64,000 bases of DNA, taken from positions 53,754 through 117,753 of the IMG/VR virus record IMGVR_UViG_3300021962_000040. One strand, given 5' to 3'. The translations under genes and the position numbers were made by a program. The DNA is from a virus. Positions 32,501-38,865 of this stretch are shown piece by piece. The notes below the pieces were generated by a model. It ran no database searches and was not told the DNA's origin. It saw only the letters and a program-made list of their open reading frames with translations. The stretch's first letter is position 1, and each line of letters begins with the position of its first letter.

Positions 32501-33022
32501 GATCCTTTTGATGCAAACTTTGATTCAATTGATCTTGATGCTGCACTGGATGCAATTGATTTGGCACCTGGTATTGCTCTTTCTGCAAATGCTGTGGTAG
32601 TTGCAAATGAAAAAGGTATCCAAGTTGATGGTGAGAATATCAGCAAACTTGATCCGGCATCACAAGAGGTTGAGGCTAAGGATCTTGTAGAACCTGAAGT
32701 GGAGCCAACAGGTAATGAGGATCTATTTGATGAAGGTAAATCAATTGATATCTCTGCTAACTCATTCTTCTCAACACTTCTTGCTGACAATGATGCTGCG
32801 GAGAATAAATATCCAGAGTTAACAACTTGGTGGGATACTAATGTTGATGATCCATTTAGTCAACAAGCATTAGATAATAGAAACAAACTTAAAGCTCACA
32901 GAGATAATGCTGATATGAAGTTCAAAGTTACAGACTTAGATGACTTTATCCAGATGTTTGAAGATAGTGAGTTCACAAATGAACAAGAATTTTTAGATCA
33001 CTTTAATAATTGTTATCTTTGA
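17552..33022 (+). CDS. Giant virion RNA polymerase fused to a zincin metallopeptidase domain
   Basis: A single uninterrupted ORF of 5156 residues. Residues 1-700 have Gly-rich hydrophobic stretches that could insert into membranes during ejection. A zincin motif lies at H2178-E-A-F-H2182, with a downstream EEYMADEF helix giving a likely third ligand. The RNA polymerase core lies around 3700-3910: K3725-VPG of the first double-psi barrel, a GEMLLPPH segment, then VRIPSQ and finally D3902-F-D-I-D3906-K, matching the metal-binding DxDxD of the second barrel. Near residue 4690 a YVFGDN domain follows, of a type seen in phage proteins. In crAss-like phages this polymerase is carried in the virion and transcribes early genes; the zincin may process the polyprotein. 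Domain calls are firm, processing is inferred. Confidence 0.92.
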   Translation: MADNITQQLEQNGALPSAEPMIPSSGRFDYQPVADLLLPPNTPEFTELMTPEYKAMLERHASQINSFAPAAIGNLNDPNPTLATDTLNPFRQKVGLDLSTPEGKMQLFRNAGMSAKPTGEVKIADPLYAGIRSHNFDRYYKHAEFSNLGWHPYANNEETYNANSSWWDDAGRMMGQFTGLAGTGFVSAYRSIGDLFDDDDYFTGTDLTSASEFADAMRIGNSTRGGFGGGLNNLLLQSGYTMGVIGSIAVEELALWGAAAAQGGLNPVSDAAAVSRTGWNIARLGKTIANTFDLSRLTNATRNMYRGLRSVDSAKDVYTGFKAGGRFLADVIAPETAQAIRSLTSTANGAQNLSNMAKVAKTFGGFYRDLRSLNLALAESKMEGGMVYQQQLANGYALKTQMNNGQPLDEAQMNDVVEKASRAAYYTTLLNAPTIYLSNQLVLGNAFGAYNRTLSRVLQDNVEGLGRRVIKTQGTRVAGKMATRPFADAGTGVVGYLNRMKAAGVTGSAKMAAQASLRYFSANLSEGLQEVAQEAIAVGTKGYHQALLEDPASGGRDLLMGTISSAVGSQFSAQGFETFMSGFMMGGIVQGPQKLFFQGVPTLYQKTFEKTKYEEYRKNKQEFIDGLVKSMNDTYEVTANNPMESIFDTNKTNLVTQKQASVDMMQAAFDQSNFDFVDAKDFSKFQAIYTVLANDKGGEFKSQFEDYLKMTDQELAEAFPTAKSEVKSGKLRQRMQDMISKIDELEESYYVNKSKFNNPFDASIYKFGSREWNEEKIKQMSFEHARYLYMFTEDGFKRAVERSQKIYDELAADPIVGKMAASDITVLLDENSLQKEIATLLAEIGTLDAKENKDLIDSKTAKLEGLNGILSVLYAEENITKDGAFDRRKVGKLRGAFEKYVQKLAKSNDSFSDPDKVSEALKKIVDYRELKGRAIAYNKSIEYMNNPERFDEIRKRSYDFMKNIYKNRAEVFRKSVKSYVGKIEINQFLNELAKLEVYPDPKEVAEFMSNGDVEVLKTFFTENGVVNQVSDEDIYNEIQALINIYKSAVTPQATEQTAEEKIDSKEKQTRKKDTADILSEADLAEDTPEVEIFGTKENDNPVIKEVLEEKYKEYVNRQANLGQVPVQMDTWVNSAEAAKYITSYEALKKLWYKELQKTGEKAEAITGKFNSDTGFKDWLQKQQTNDLVRKVLKSTETNFSDFVEIEQDFEAGDVEDADIGDVKAVGKVIDNTFNSVQIVETKTSIVDPETGMPVPVTLYSVRDKKGKLLTEDKTSAAGVSAGATFDNINKARSAAKKLDDVSVDTTSFPFGGMQVSYGATVTDKEGNRYMVIGTPAEVEKGKKLFLLPVDEIKPGQSKQDRNKLSKKVTEVEFKNDFTVDSFNFSRVPKDASRLLINEAIEVYPLENGMGTAATEGILMANARLQTILENLSPEEKATLTLVIKRNPNGGKSTGKKYQTRDEEGNFKEANPYINRVSEPFAVGIAFGNQVTASRINQIISEKGMVPSSHPDGIFAFVRTGSIQFLNDKNQVVNPLNLTKEIIENTFTIYPSQQANAVNTVVNNFAIQQAFVDQVADKMEGQDSAIIPMTEFSEFGFNLGSSVDLKSNPKSVKELKYNTVDGVRVLLINDRLKDGTISTRILADIEDIDEREAFVEKLKGDLAISQPGLFESLQKSQRYVAIIKTPNGIYTGAPLKSERLDQNAISELGKELVAEGIRTINANLEGDGSIETKTIKDKNFNVEFNKAFNKKLYITTNIEGYTVEINVNSDGTFRAELYDKKGKALIGSSYLAEGRQGTLDYEGQENPDIIERLLDNLQKKGIEAKIKDIEAQKKKGAKVEIPEWTKLKLSVNNVRASFEEDATIDTILDSTVTSLNENVRTNYKLRLNADANVIAEAMLFASTSTANTFENFVNTGVVPEDVLYDIANKIKNNQTLTTEEQAIFTGKTSRINQILVELKNETAEEAYDSVLDMSDEVFEEYAKADFKELPLEMKQQVANKIARGEKLSTREERMVKNAVSGPTIQLLAGKAQRDNKVDATAQSLKTELQQNKARIKEIEAEIDNAEPNMVKANELIEDNEERAKLIARNREIERKLLANKIISEELTDTEVAGIDEFVLWANDNLPDFISIEDINNLRDNLVTNGVRVGAFVLSMNNIAGGMKVKGTLYTGAKSPYKFHEAFHGVFRSLLTNAQQDKLYKIAEAEVKRKLGNKFEEELEKFRNSADSYKAMSRKALEKEFYEEYMADEFEKFKKDPRSTKTDSAIKNFFNRIIEWIKSLFNRYSPNELQDLFRNIDSGKFKSASPINNRFTDSLATGVTLNANKIIPVELVEGEGGQFGYRTLDNDFARSIVSSISARVIMLEQENKNAKFNLKQAVNQSFALFKSLYSTKREAYNYMSLTADQKGNLREIEKAFTDFSDFIKDAVYDELKYYEIKSRNIEEDNDAMDDEVGDRLRTTDQYDKDLTSIGGFSALSSFLRKYIGTTPITEKDEFGNDYLIEPQRDEKGEIVPGTGEKLMITVDFATAYNGFLKAVKNLNDPIQILQQLYFFGINNPQTEAVVNKLFADLGIQWEGQLENGELPQYTSEVIEKFKAGEIITAEELNQGVKRPLLLQAVLKGFENARVDYLFIHRSSGDKVYTYTAANRDDAHTQVDRWGQAYIQKAKTLRTNEGVRTVVVNTLDKLLNRLQFVAGEGTTSQKALKTLTDTKLKEFAEQTARILEENVGISISPKFIEFSVAKNIEKPTRYQKALLNANSDERPLSYQDVVELKKIIEANQDLYSDSEEGAKNRLRRIALGNAAFDENVGSSVFKNPNGDLVYAHQLPSFHLKQIQSLNDVAGEGAKIDEVRNSDEYLLNNFLLNSEAFKQLSAEGRLRILRIAGSKVGNIDLDENGLMSETSGASPSSGKTYGDSTPREFIINLINAYTYAIDPLTGKVASVSWTKEDGTIELAAIAPVLLRVLEASNTGDMIALPVVKAVMKNNAGKTVLTETAINSIVNNVAAEFARIQKESNPETATQELHVGYNALAIPNSETGTEEIIPINVDSTNVNKARAFNFHKTGVLLNPLGQKKESRQGIVTIQTSDIKLERIQKGEQTAVVYDQKAAEQFIGFTSVGVVRDAIIKTKDGEKNVPMKIVGRGLVRVTPENRERIFEDLKGSISLIKNDQFKYEVRLGTKKFYVESINEQQFLQGRKPMYMYELIDAELADFEEQTAALIGGFDQQGYLDKLTEAARSPEYAGLTFTEALTKLGIKEGELKAFLENRLNQEFNEFNIALDELIGTQGGLGTFLSNGIQTGNEAVTADTIKTGRLLNILPEDKDYNLRQIFFNDYINTTAINQILLGDSAYSLKDAVDEIKRAKAQSASYYSAASSIAAPEYGIYKPLQEFSIFEMTEPSVNATHNQGEIKNADAQLWMTTKAFRNFQYGFGKLSPAQAQLFDRVERGEDITAEDIFGTEEESGYAKRQEMLNSQKLVYADGKTFVKMSAFPLLPQFTSIKDENGEYTIPKPNKVALHNLRVKLEAFERENDTVAVAAPRSALKMMQKNVSNIHGVTGTAAPLTKQQSVTLDANFLGLQVINPSNKTVITDPTQVKSLVTSEQNDATEVVINGEKLTLGEVRAAYHKATRDRGNLNYINKRNLVFSFDIDYAMDELHKSVKENAITADLYTYLRYAEASLASNGSSSHLMELFSLDESGNQKYNLNNPLTYDKFLNLFMSYFSKSVFNEKVPGATISLVSDYGVRIYRRVLSVDENGMPDKHEIITEAQYEAMASKPQILFNIDEGSYPGNDENLTGLKDAVKKSKGAGVVIIDRLRHNMKEYNSKGKATGEKYGEMLLPPHHKEVMSELQQKGKSIPDVVGKMFAVRIPSQDNHSTYNVKWVDFMPAVYGSSGVFARELIEISGADFDIDKVYTQFKEFFEKGGEFFEYGKAKTEKEQFEDYVQYVNKKVQDTDSIYGEALYKFKGRGTTNSLTAEQTLGARSQGFTEDAINALSVLGMPRFYAEYSTYRKKFGHEPYAAAINNDILDYKFALMGNDNVTERKPLFLDKNGNTTTVNTGKPALDENGKQKTAVPISYEAADMEVLKDLWDELKTELPEWAALSEEEGIDVDNLYGKLRMFANNKEGSRSIGAVVLPNLYLNLLQEYDVKIESIKIAGEEVMPQIKFGGLTFSSFKNTYELYENGSQGQRTQYILSALITAATDNAKERLLAKLGLNINALSVVANLVALGVPVKTGVLLINHPVIRQAYFEETNSPEDEPVTAANIIRDRIALLQSSFLETEERGKRTSVTQNALMQSIEAPLIKPTATAEDMANLRESGEVDKIDIIEEISILEQFLNAANLSNTTRYMGDLLNLTNGLGQGLEAIDKRNAAVEKLGLNLSNKDYAALGVDKPMIDARPIFKGNTWQAGYLERFEEFTNNLLPKVVLSASPLFRRVTDEIVYQSTINSLPYELRDRAKTKVAKDFLSYLTIKAYMHNGMVNNSQSVATLTNGLIYNQEGVENITKVVDRLRSIEDNKNNYFLNSFIIAEKASLKGNKTGLNLASANTFLRYNDSQKLDIQNGFMTLFANPLTREDARTLVNYMMVKDGLQYGYKSLVEAVAPIALDNYLSHIDTVQAAMERTDDAIFKSTFGVTLDDLVIQFMQGYLTSAANAYVIKRVKAAIYAPETKGILVEPKVYTKNLAAANPEAIYVFGDNVAKQGSVGNSSVRGLENAFGLFFKKDLNRTESSYYTNAEAGDFITIFDEQVEQLTNMIAEGKQVIFPKDFITTPELADFKKNSPAVFEYVKAKLKQDLNYNIDPKAKLTAEEKKEKRVADPAILRAPVHVNASGLVPRLVVDLYAGITKVERNEAVSAIRNTPAGSKLTKQLADTFSRNKKALRKAGFRNLINLKKGSDYHTEVEFPMVIRQNVGSDYKAEYKYYILTKTQSLFPKANLINFNNKAVGSYAEYVEVDIKGSTSQNPIGFMFGERPTTKELRNFVNSVNSNDPFDANFDSIDLDAALDAIDLAPGIALSANAVVVANEKGIQVDGENISKLDPASQEVEAKDLVEPEVEPTGNEDLFDEGKSIDISANSFFSTLLADNDAAENKYPELTTWWDTNVDDPFSQQALDNRNKLKAHRDNADMKFKVTDLDDFIQMFEDSEFTNEQEFLDHFNNCYL

Positions 33023-33025
33023 TAT

Positions 33026-36000
33026 ATGGCATGTTTTAACAGAAATACCCAAGAATATAAAGACCTATTAGGTGCTTTCACTAGCAACATGCAGGTTGAT
33101 GGGATAATTACAGCTTGGCAAAACGTAAATAATACAGAAGCTTTTCCTTCAGTTGCTCAAGCTAACCAGTTTTTAAAAGATAAAAAAGTTGCTTTTAGTC
33201 TGCAGCAAAGAAATTTTGCTGAAGCAGTTTTAGGTAATCTTAGTAGAAAGGGTTTGATTAGCAAGTATAATAACTCATACTATGTTAATAACTCAAATAG
33301 ATCTACCAGAGCCTATGACGCTACAGTATTGAAGAGTAACTTAGATAAAGTAAAAAGATATCTTGATATTAATAACATTCCTTTAGATGCGGTAACGTTT
33401 GATACAACTGCAAAGTCTGTTAGAATATCAGTTAATGAGAGCATCTTTACTCCTAAAGATATGCTTGAATCAACAAGAGGTTGGGATAGAACTAGAAGTA
33501 GACACGTTGTTGTCCACTTAATGAGAATGTTTCCTAATATCAAAGTTGCTTTAGTAAGTGTAAGTAAAGCTCAAAAATATTATGATAGTCTACCTGCTTC
33601 TCAAAAAGCAACTATGCCTTTTGAAAATGTAAGATCTTACTTTGATCCAGTAGCAAACCAAGTAGTTTTAATTGAGGGTAGAGTTACAGATGAAACTGCA
33701 ATTGAGGAAATGCTCCATCCTTTTACGGATGCTTTGTATGTAGATAATGGAGCTCTATTCAATTCTCTTTTGAATGAAGCAAAAGCAATGTTCCCTGTTT
33801 TAAATCAACAGATAGAAGATGCATACTCTGATAAAAGAGGGTTTAATCAAAAGCATAGAGACCTTGAACTTGTTACCCAGGCTTTGACAAGACACTTTAA
33901 AAAAGAGTATGAGGAAAATCCAACCAAGACTTTCTTAGAAAGAATCAAAGACTTCTTTAAATGGTTTGCAAGTATTGTAAACAACTTGCATAAGTATGTT
34001 ACAGGAATTAATTTGAATGGTTTCAAAAGAGACAGCTCCTATTATATGGGAGATACTGCTCTTATGGAACAGGAAGAAGGTGTTGAGGAAGAAGAGATTA
34101 TTGCTCCTATAAGAGAAGGTATTATTACAATTGATACCAAAGATATTAAACCAACAACCACATTGTCTGACATTGCCAGATTATTAAATACATCTGGAAT
34201 TCAGTTTAATGCAACAGCAAGAGCTGATGCAAAAATTAGATACTCTCTAACACCTGAGTTACAAACAACAGTTGATTATGCATTAAGACAATCTAATGCA
34301 ATTCAAGCTGAGGTAGTTAAAAGATTATTCCATCAAGCTCAAGCTACAAAAGAAGAAGTTGGTTCTATGGCTGCCGGTATGGAAGGTCCTATTGTTGTAC
34401 TCAATGAGGAGAACCATGTGTACTATAACTTATTAGACACAACAGAAACATTTAAGTCTACTACAGAAAGAATCAAAGGAAAACTTTCTGAAGAAGATAT
34501 GTTTAATAAGAAACTGAACATTGATCTTGGTAATGACTTTGATAAATTACTTCAAGGTTTGAGTTCAGATAAATCACTGGATGAAGTATTTTCTCAAATG
34601 AATATTCTCAATAGAGAACAAGCTGAGAAAGCTTATCTTCAGTTACAAGAAAATCTTAGAGAAATAACTAGAGGTGGTGGTGTTGCCATTCCTCAAGTAG
34701 TTGTTTATGATCAAAAGTCACAGACTGCCGGTTCAATTGATATTTTAGTTGTACTGCCTGATGGCAAACTTAGAATTGTGGATCTTAAGACAAGTAAGAA
34801 CTCTGTTAGAGATATGGTCTTGAGTGAACAAGCTAAAGCTAAAGCTGGGTTACAAGGCAAGTCTAGATATGATCAAGAATACAAACTAGGAGATGACAGT
34901 GATTTAAAAAGAGCTGGTATTGAAAGTCTATCTACAAGAGCCCAACAAGGTATTCAAGTTAACATCTATAGAAGGATGCTTGAAAACATGGGTTATGAAG
35001 TTGATATGAGTGACATGGGAGCTTCTACTTTCCATGTTCAAGTTGGTATTAAAGGAAAAGATGCTCAGCAAGAATTTACAGGTGAATTTAGATCTGATGA
35101 GTGGGTTTCACATCCTGCAAGTCAGAATGCATTGTATGTAGATTTATTAGTACCTAAGAATGTAGATGCTATTTCTTTAGAGGATCTAGAGAAAAGTATT
35201 GATAGTGCATTGGATAATCCTGTCAATTGGGATTCTGAATTAACAGACTCTGAAAAGATACCTGAAGATACTGAGTTCACAGATCCATATGTAGAGTATG
35301 AAGTAATTACCCAGGCCCTGGAGAATTACAGAATGGCACTTACTACCAAGCTAAAAGCTATGGAGCAAATTAAAAGTGCTATCTACATGGATAGAACTAG
35401 AGAGCAGACTGAAGAGAATATCTTAAATGCTTTGTCTGCAATCAGTATGGCAATGGCTGAAGGTCCTAAAGCAAGAGCTGCTTTATTTACAGAACTTCTT
35501 AGAGATGCCTTTAAACAGATTAAGAACTTTACAGACTACGTAAATAATGTAGACAACTTTGATAAGCCTGAGTATATTACTTATGTTCTTAACTTCAATA
35601 GATTCATTAAAACATTTGAAGGATTATACTCAGTAAAAGATCTAGAGGGTATCAATGCTACTCAAAAATCTTTAATCTTACAGTTACAGACTCAATTGAA
35701 TAACTTGGGTGTTAGTAACTCAAAACAAGAAGGTCTTATCAATGAGGCTATTACAAATTATGTAAAAGCACAAATTAAAAACTGGTCTACCAGAGATGAC
35801 CTTACGGAAGATGTACTCAATGACTTGATGAAACATGCAAGAGATATTGACTACATGGAACTTGGTACAGGTGATCTTGCTACTTCTAGAGATACCATTC
35901 TTGCTGTTATGGATAAGATCTATAAAACTAAAAAGCAAGAGTTGTTAGACAATGTTGAAACAAGAAACAGAACAATTGCCGGGTTAGCATCAAGACTTCA

Positions 36001-38809
36001 GAAGTTATCTCCTAATAAAAATACTCAAGAGATGTATGACTTCATGCTTGAGTTTGATGATAATGGTGAGTTTACAGGTAGATATGTTCAAAGACTTGGA
36101 AGACAATACTTTCAAAAGCAACAACAACTCAGAGACAAACTTTATGATGAAAATGGAAATGCTTTAGAGTATAGAGATATTGATGATGCAAGTACTGCAA
36201 GACCTGAAGATCTAGAATTCAACGTTAAGCTTGCAAAAGCTAAAGCTGATTATGCTGCTTTCTGGGCAGCTGAAAGAGTAGGTTTAGATGATAAACTTAT
36301 GGATGGTGATTTCCATAAGTATACTGATGAGTTCAAAACAGAAAGAGCTAAGTTCCAATACTACGTACCTGTAAATGGTAAAGCTGTATGGAGAAGAAAA
36401 GCCGGTGTATCAGATAGAGCTTATCAAGTTTACTTGGCCAAATACTTTAATGAGGTTGAGTATACTTATGCAAAGAAAGATCAGAATGGTAATTACACTG
36501 GAGCAATTGTAAGAGAGTCTGTTTTCCAAGCTGTGAAGCCTCAGTACAGAATGGCTAATGATTACAATCTACGTACTGGTGAGAGAATGGTTAGCGATAA
36601 GTATGAGAAGATTATGAATCCTACTGATGCTCTAGGGCAGACTCAAAAGGAATTCTATCTTGCTTATCAGGAAATGTATGAGAATCAATTACTTAGCAAA
36701 TTACCTATGGGATATAGATCTCAGATGTTAGGTAATGTGCCTGTTGTAAAAGGTAAGTTGTTTCAAGATGTAAAAGCTAAACCAAATATTGTTGGTAAGC
36801 TTTGGTCTAAAGCTACAAGAAGTGTTAATAATCTTATATCAGAAACTGCAGAACAAAGAGGTATTGTACTTGATGAGGATGGTAACTTGGTTGATCAGCT
36901 TCCTATCTTCTATACAGGAAGAGCTAGAACTGATGAAGAACTTGCAGCAATTAATGCTGAGATAAACTCATTAGAGGAAAGAAGAAAGAAAGGTTTGGTT
37001 ACAAGAGATTCTTATGATAATCAAATGCCTATTCTTAAAGGAAGACTTGCAACAATTCAGGGAAGACCCTCTAAAGGAGAAATAAATAAAGACATGGGCA
37101 CAGCTCTTATGAGATTCAGTGCTATGGCGGAACACTATGAAACAATGTCTTCAGTTGAAGACACTTTCAAAGCATTCATTAAAGTTCTTGAACAACGTTC
37201 TTATCAACCTGCAGATCCTTCAGTTACTTTAGGTAAGTGGGCAAAAGGTAAATTCATACCTAAAGGAAAGAAAGGTGGAGCTCAAAGTAATGTTGTAACT
37301 AGAGCAAAGAAATGGATGTCAATGGTGTTCTATGATAATGATAGAATTACAAAAGGTTTCCTTGAAAAGGTTACGGATGGATTGATGGAATACTCATCTT
37401 TATCATATGTTGCCTTTAACCCATTTGGTAACTTTAACAACTATGCATTAGGTAGAATTAACAACTCTATTGAAGCATTGGGTCAAAGATTCTTCTCAGG
37501 AAAAGCATATGCCAGAGCTGAGTTTGAATTTAACAAAAGAGCTTTACCGGATCTTGTAACAAGACTTGGGTCTGTTGCTAAGAAACCCTTTAATAAAGCA
37601 GACTATGATCCAGAAGAAGCTTCTAGTAAGTATGAAGCTTTAGTTGATCTATACAGAATGATGGACTCTCAAGCTGAAGTAAGAGAAACTCAATTTGGTC
37701 CAGAGCCAATTTCTAAATCTTGGTTTAGAAAAGCAGCAGACTTTGGTTATGTATTACAAGATGCAGCGGAATACAATGTTCAGACTAAGATTGGTGTAGC
37801 CATTCTTATGGATACCTTAGTTATGAATAAAGCTACAGGTGATATGATATCTTTGTATGATGCCTATGAGTTTGATTCAGAGACAAAGCAAGCAAAACTA
37901 AAAGATGGTTATGATACTATTGTGACCCTTGATAGAAAGAATGTTGATGAAGATGGCAAACCTAAAGTAATTAAGGAGAAGAAGTTTACAGATGACTTTA
38001 GATATGAACTTAGAAATAAGATCCGTGAGGTAAACAAACAGATCCATGGTAACTATGCTAAAGATGACAGAATGGTTATTCAATCATATGCTGTTGGTAG
38101 ACTTGCTGCACAGTTCCATAAGTGGGTTGCACCTGCAATCAAAGCAAGATTCCGCAGAGAATACTTTGATGAGAACTTGGGTTGGATGGAAGGTAGATAC
38201 AGAGCCTTCTGGAAATTCTTAGCATTTAGTACTAAGAAGCTTGCTAGTTTTCAGTTTGAGTATGGTAAACATACTGAGCAGTTCTTGGAAGAATATGGAT
38301 ACACCGGAGATGGTTCTCAAAGAGATCAAAGAGCCAGAGATAAACTATTCAGCACTTATAGAGTATTAGGTGAAATTGGAATCATCATGGTAACAGTTGC
38401 TCTTAATGGTATTCTTGCTGCAATGTTTGGTGATGATGATGATGAAACAGATCATGAAAAGAGAATGGAAAACTTCTTGAGATATCAGGCTGATAGAACT
38501 TATAAAGAACTTATTCTATTTACACCTCTAGGTGCACAGCAGATCTATCAAATGTTTAAGTCTCCTATTGCATCTACAAGAACTCTTGGAGAATTTGGTG
38601 AGGCTTTATCATTATCTGTAATGACACCGCTTGCATATGTGGTTGAAGGTAAAGATGATTTTTATGCTGATTCAGATTATGTATACCAGAGAGGTACAAG
38701 AAAAGGTGAGCTTAAGCTTTATAAAAACTGGGCTGATGTTGTACCAGTAATCTATTCTATTAAGAAGTATCAAGAATTCCTTAACCTGACTAACTTCTAT
38801 ATTAAGTAA
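33026..38809 (+). CDS. Second giant virion protein: pseudo-zincin, RecB/Cas4-like nuclease, C-terminal membrane segment
   Basis: A 1927-residue companion starting 3 nt after the polymerase gene. Residues 220-330 look like the zincin region of the upstream giant protein, but the HEXXH is changed to E227-E-M-L-H231, so activity is doubtful. Residues 450-680 form a PD-(D/E)XK nuclease fold: SID572IL, then D586-L-K588-T, and a QxxxY helix (QQGIQVNIY), as in RecB/Cas4-type nucleases. Long helical regions follow. Near residue 1785 a hydrophobic helix (GIIMVTVALNGILAAMFG) with an acidic DDDDE turn may insert in the inner membrane. Such proteins lie next to the polymerase in crAss-like phages and are probably ejected. 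Nuclease function is inferred from motifs. Confidence 0.8.
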   Translation: MACFNRNTQEYKDLLGAFTSNMQVDGIITAWQNVNNTEAFPSVAQANQFLKDKKVAFSLQQRNFAEAVLGNLSRKGLISKYNNSYYVNNSNRSTRAYDATVLKSNLDKVKRYLDINNIPLDAVTFDTTAKSVRISVNESIFTPKDMLESTRGWDRTRSRHVVVHLMRMFPNIKVALVSVSKAQKYYDSLPASQKATMPFENVRSYFDPVANQVVLIEGRVTDETAIEEMLHPFTDALYVDNGALFNSLLNEAKAMFPVLNQQIEDAYSDKRGFNQKHRDLELVTQALTRHFKKEYEENPTKTFLERIKDFFKWFASIVNNLHKYVTGINLNGFKRDSSYYMGDTALMEQEEGVEEEEIIAPIREGIITIDTKDIKPTTTLSDIARLLNTSGIQFNATARADAKIRYSLTPELQTTVDYALRQSNAIQAEVVKRLFHQAQATKEEVGSMAAGMEGPIVVLNEENHVYYNLLDTTETFKSTTERIKGKLSEEDMFNKKLNIDLGNDFDKLLQGLSSDKSLDEVFSQMNILNREQAEKAYLQLQENLREITRGGGVAIPQVVVYDQKSQTAGSIDILVVLPDGKLRIVDLKTSKNSVRDMVLSEQAKAKAGLQGKSRYDQEYKLGDDSDLKRAGIESLSTRAQQGIQVNIYRRMLENMGYEVDMSDMGASTFHVQVGIKGKDAQQEFTGEFRSDEWVSHPASQNALYVDLLVPKNVDAISLEDLEKSIDSALDNPVNWDSELTDSEKIPEDTEFTDPYVEYEVITQALENYRMALTTKLKAMEQIKSAIYMDRTREQTEENILNALSAISMAMAEGPKARAALFTELLRDAFKQIKNFTDYVNNVDNFDKPEYITYVLNFNRFIKTFEGLYSVKDLEGINATQKSLILQLQTQLNNLGVSNSKQEGLINEAITNYVKAQIKNWSTRDDLTEDVLNDLMKHARDIDYMELGTGDLATSRDTILAVMDKIYKTKKQELLDNVETRNRTIAGLASRLQKLSPNKNTQEMYDFMLEFDDNGEFTGRYVQRLGRQYFQKQQQLRDKLYDENGNALEYRDIDDASTARPEDLEFNVKLAKAKADYAAFWAAERVGLDDKLMDGDFHKYTDEFKTERAKFQYYVPVNGKAVWRRKAGVSDRAYQVYLAKYFNEVEYTYAKKDQNGNYTGAIVRESVFQAVKPQYRMANDYNLRTGERMVSDKYEKIMNPTDALGQTQKEFYLAYQEMYENQLLSKLPMGYRSQMLGNVPVVKGKLFQDVKAKPNIVGKLWSKATRSVNNLISETAEQRGIVLDEDGNLVDQLPIFYTGRARTDEELAAINAEINSLEERRKKGLVTRDSYDNQMPILKGRLATIQGRPSKGEINKDMGTALMRFSAMAEHYETMSSVEDTFKAFIKVLEQRSYQPADPSVTLGKWAKGKFIPKGKKGGAQSNVVTRAKKWMSMVFYDNDRITKGFLEKVTDGLMEYSSLSYVAFNPFGNFNNYALGRINNSIEALGQRFFSGKAYARAEFEFNKRALPDLVTRLGSVAKKPFNKADYDPEEASSKYEALVDLYRMMDSQAEVRETQFGPEPISKSWFRKAADFGYVLQDAAEYNVQTKIGVAILMDTLVMNKATGDMISLYDAYEFDSETKQAKLKDGYDTIVTLDRKNVDEDGKPKVIKEKKFTDDFRYELRNKIREVNKQIHGNYAKDDRMVIQSYAVGRLAAQFHKWVAPAIKARFRREYFDENLGWMEGRYRAFWKFLAFSTKKLASFQFEYGKHTEQFLEEYGYTGDGSQRDQRARDKLFSTYRVLGEIGIIMVTVALNGILAAMFGDDDDETDHEKRMENFLRYQADRTYKELILFTPLGAQQIYQMFKSPIASTRTLGEFGEALSLSVMTPLAYVVEGKDDFYADSDYVYQRGTRKGELKLYKNWADVVPVIYSIKKYQEFLNLTNFYIK

Positions 38810-38865
38810 ATTGTAAAGGGGGAGAGACAAGCCAAGCGGGTTGGAGCCCCGGACCCCTGTACAAT
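38810..38865. ncRNA. GC-rich structured element at the convergent junction
   Basis: The spacer between the convergent giant gene and the small zincin gene is much richer in G and C than its surroundings. The ends pair (38810-38821 with 38854-38865, 11 of 12 positions). Inside, CCAA at 38832-38835 can pair with TTGG at 38841-38844, and CGGG at 38837-38840 with CCCG at 38848-38851, which cross and would make a small pseudoknot. No U-run follows on either strand, so it is not a standard intrinsic terminator. It may stop or protect both transcripts. Confidence 0.5.

Noticed and set aside
32377-32790. 137-codon minus-strand ORF near the end of the polymerase gene
   Set aside because: Antisense shadow of the giant ORF with Ser-rich composition and no recognisable domain.
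38822-38860. tRNA-like sequence in the convergent junction
   Set aside because: Some bases recall a D-arm, but there is no acceptor stem of tRNA length, no T-loop and no anticodon arm.
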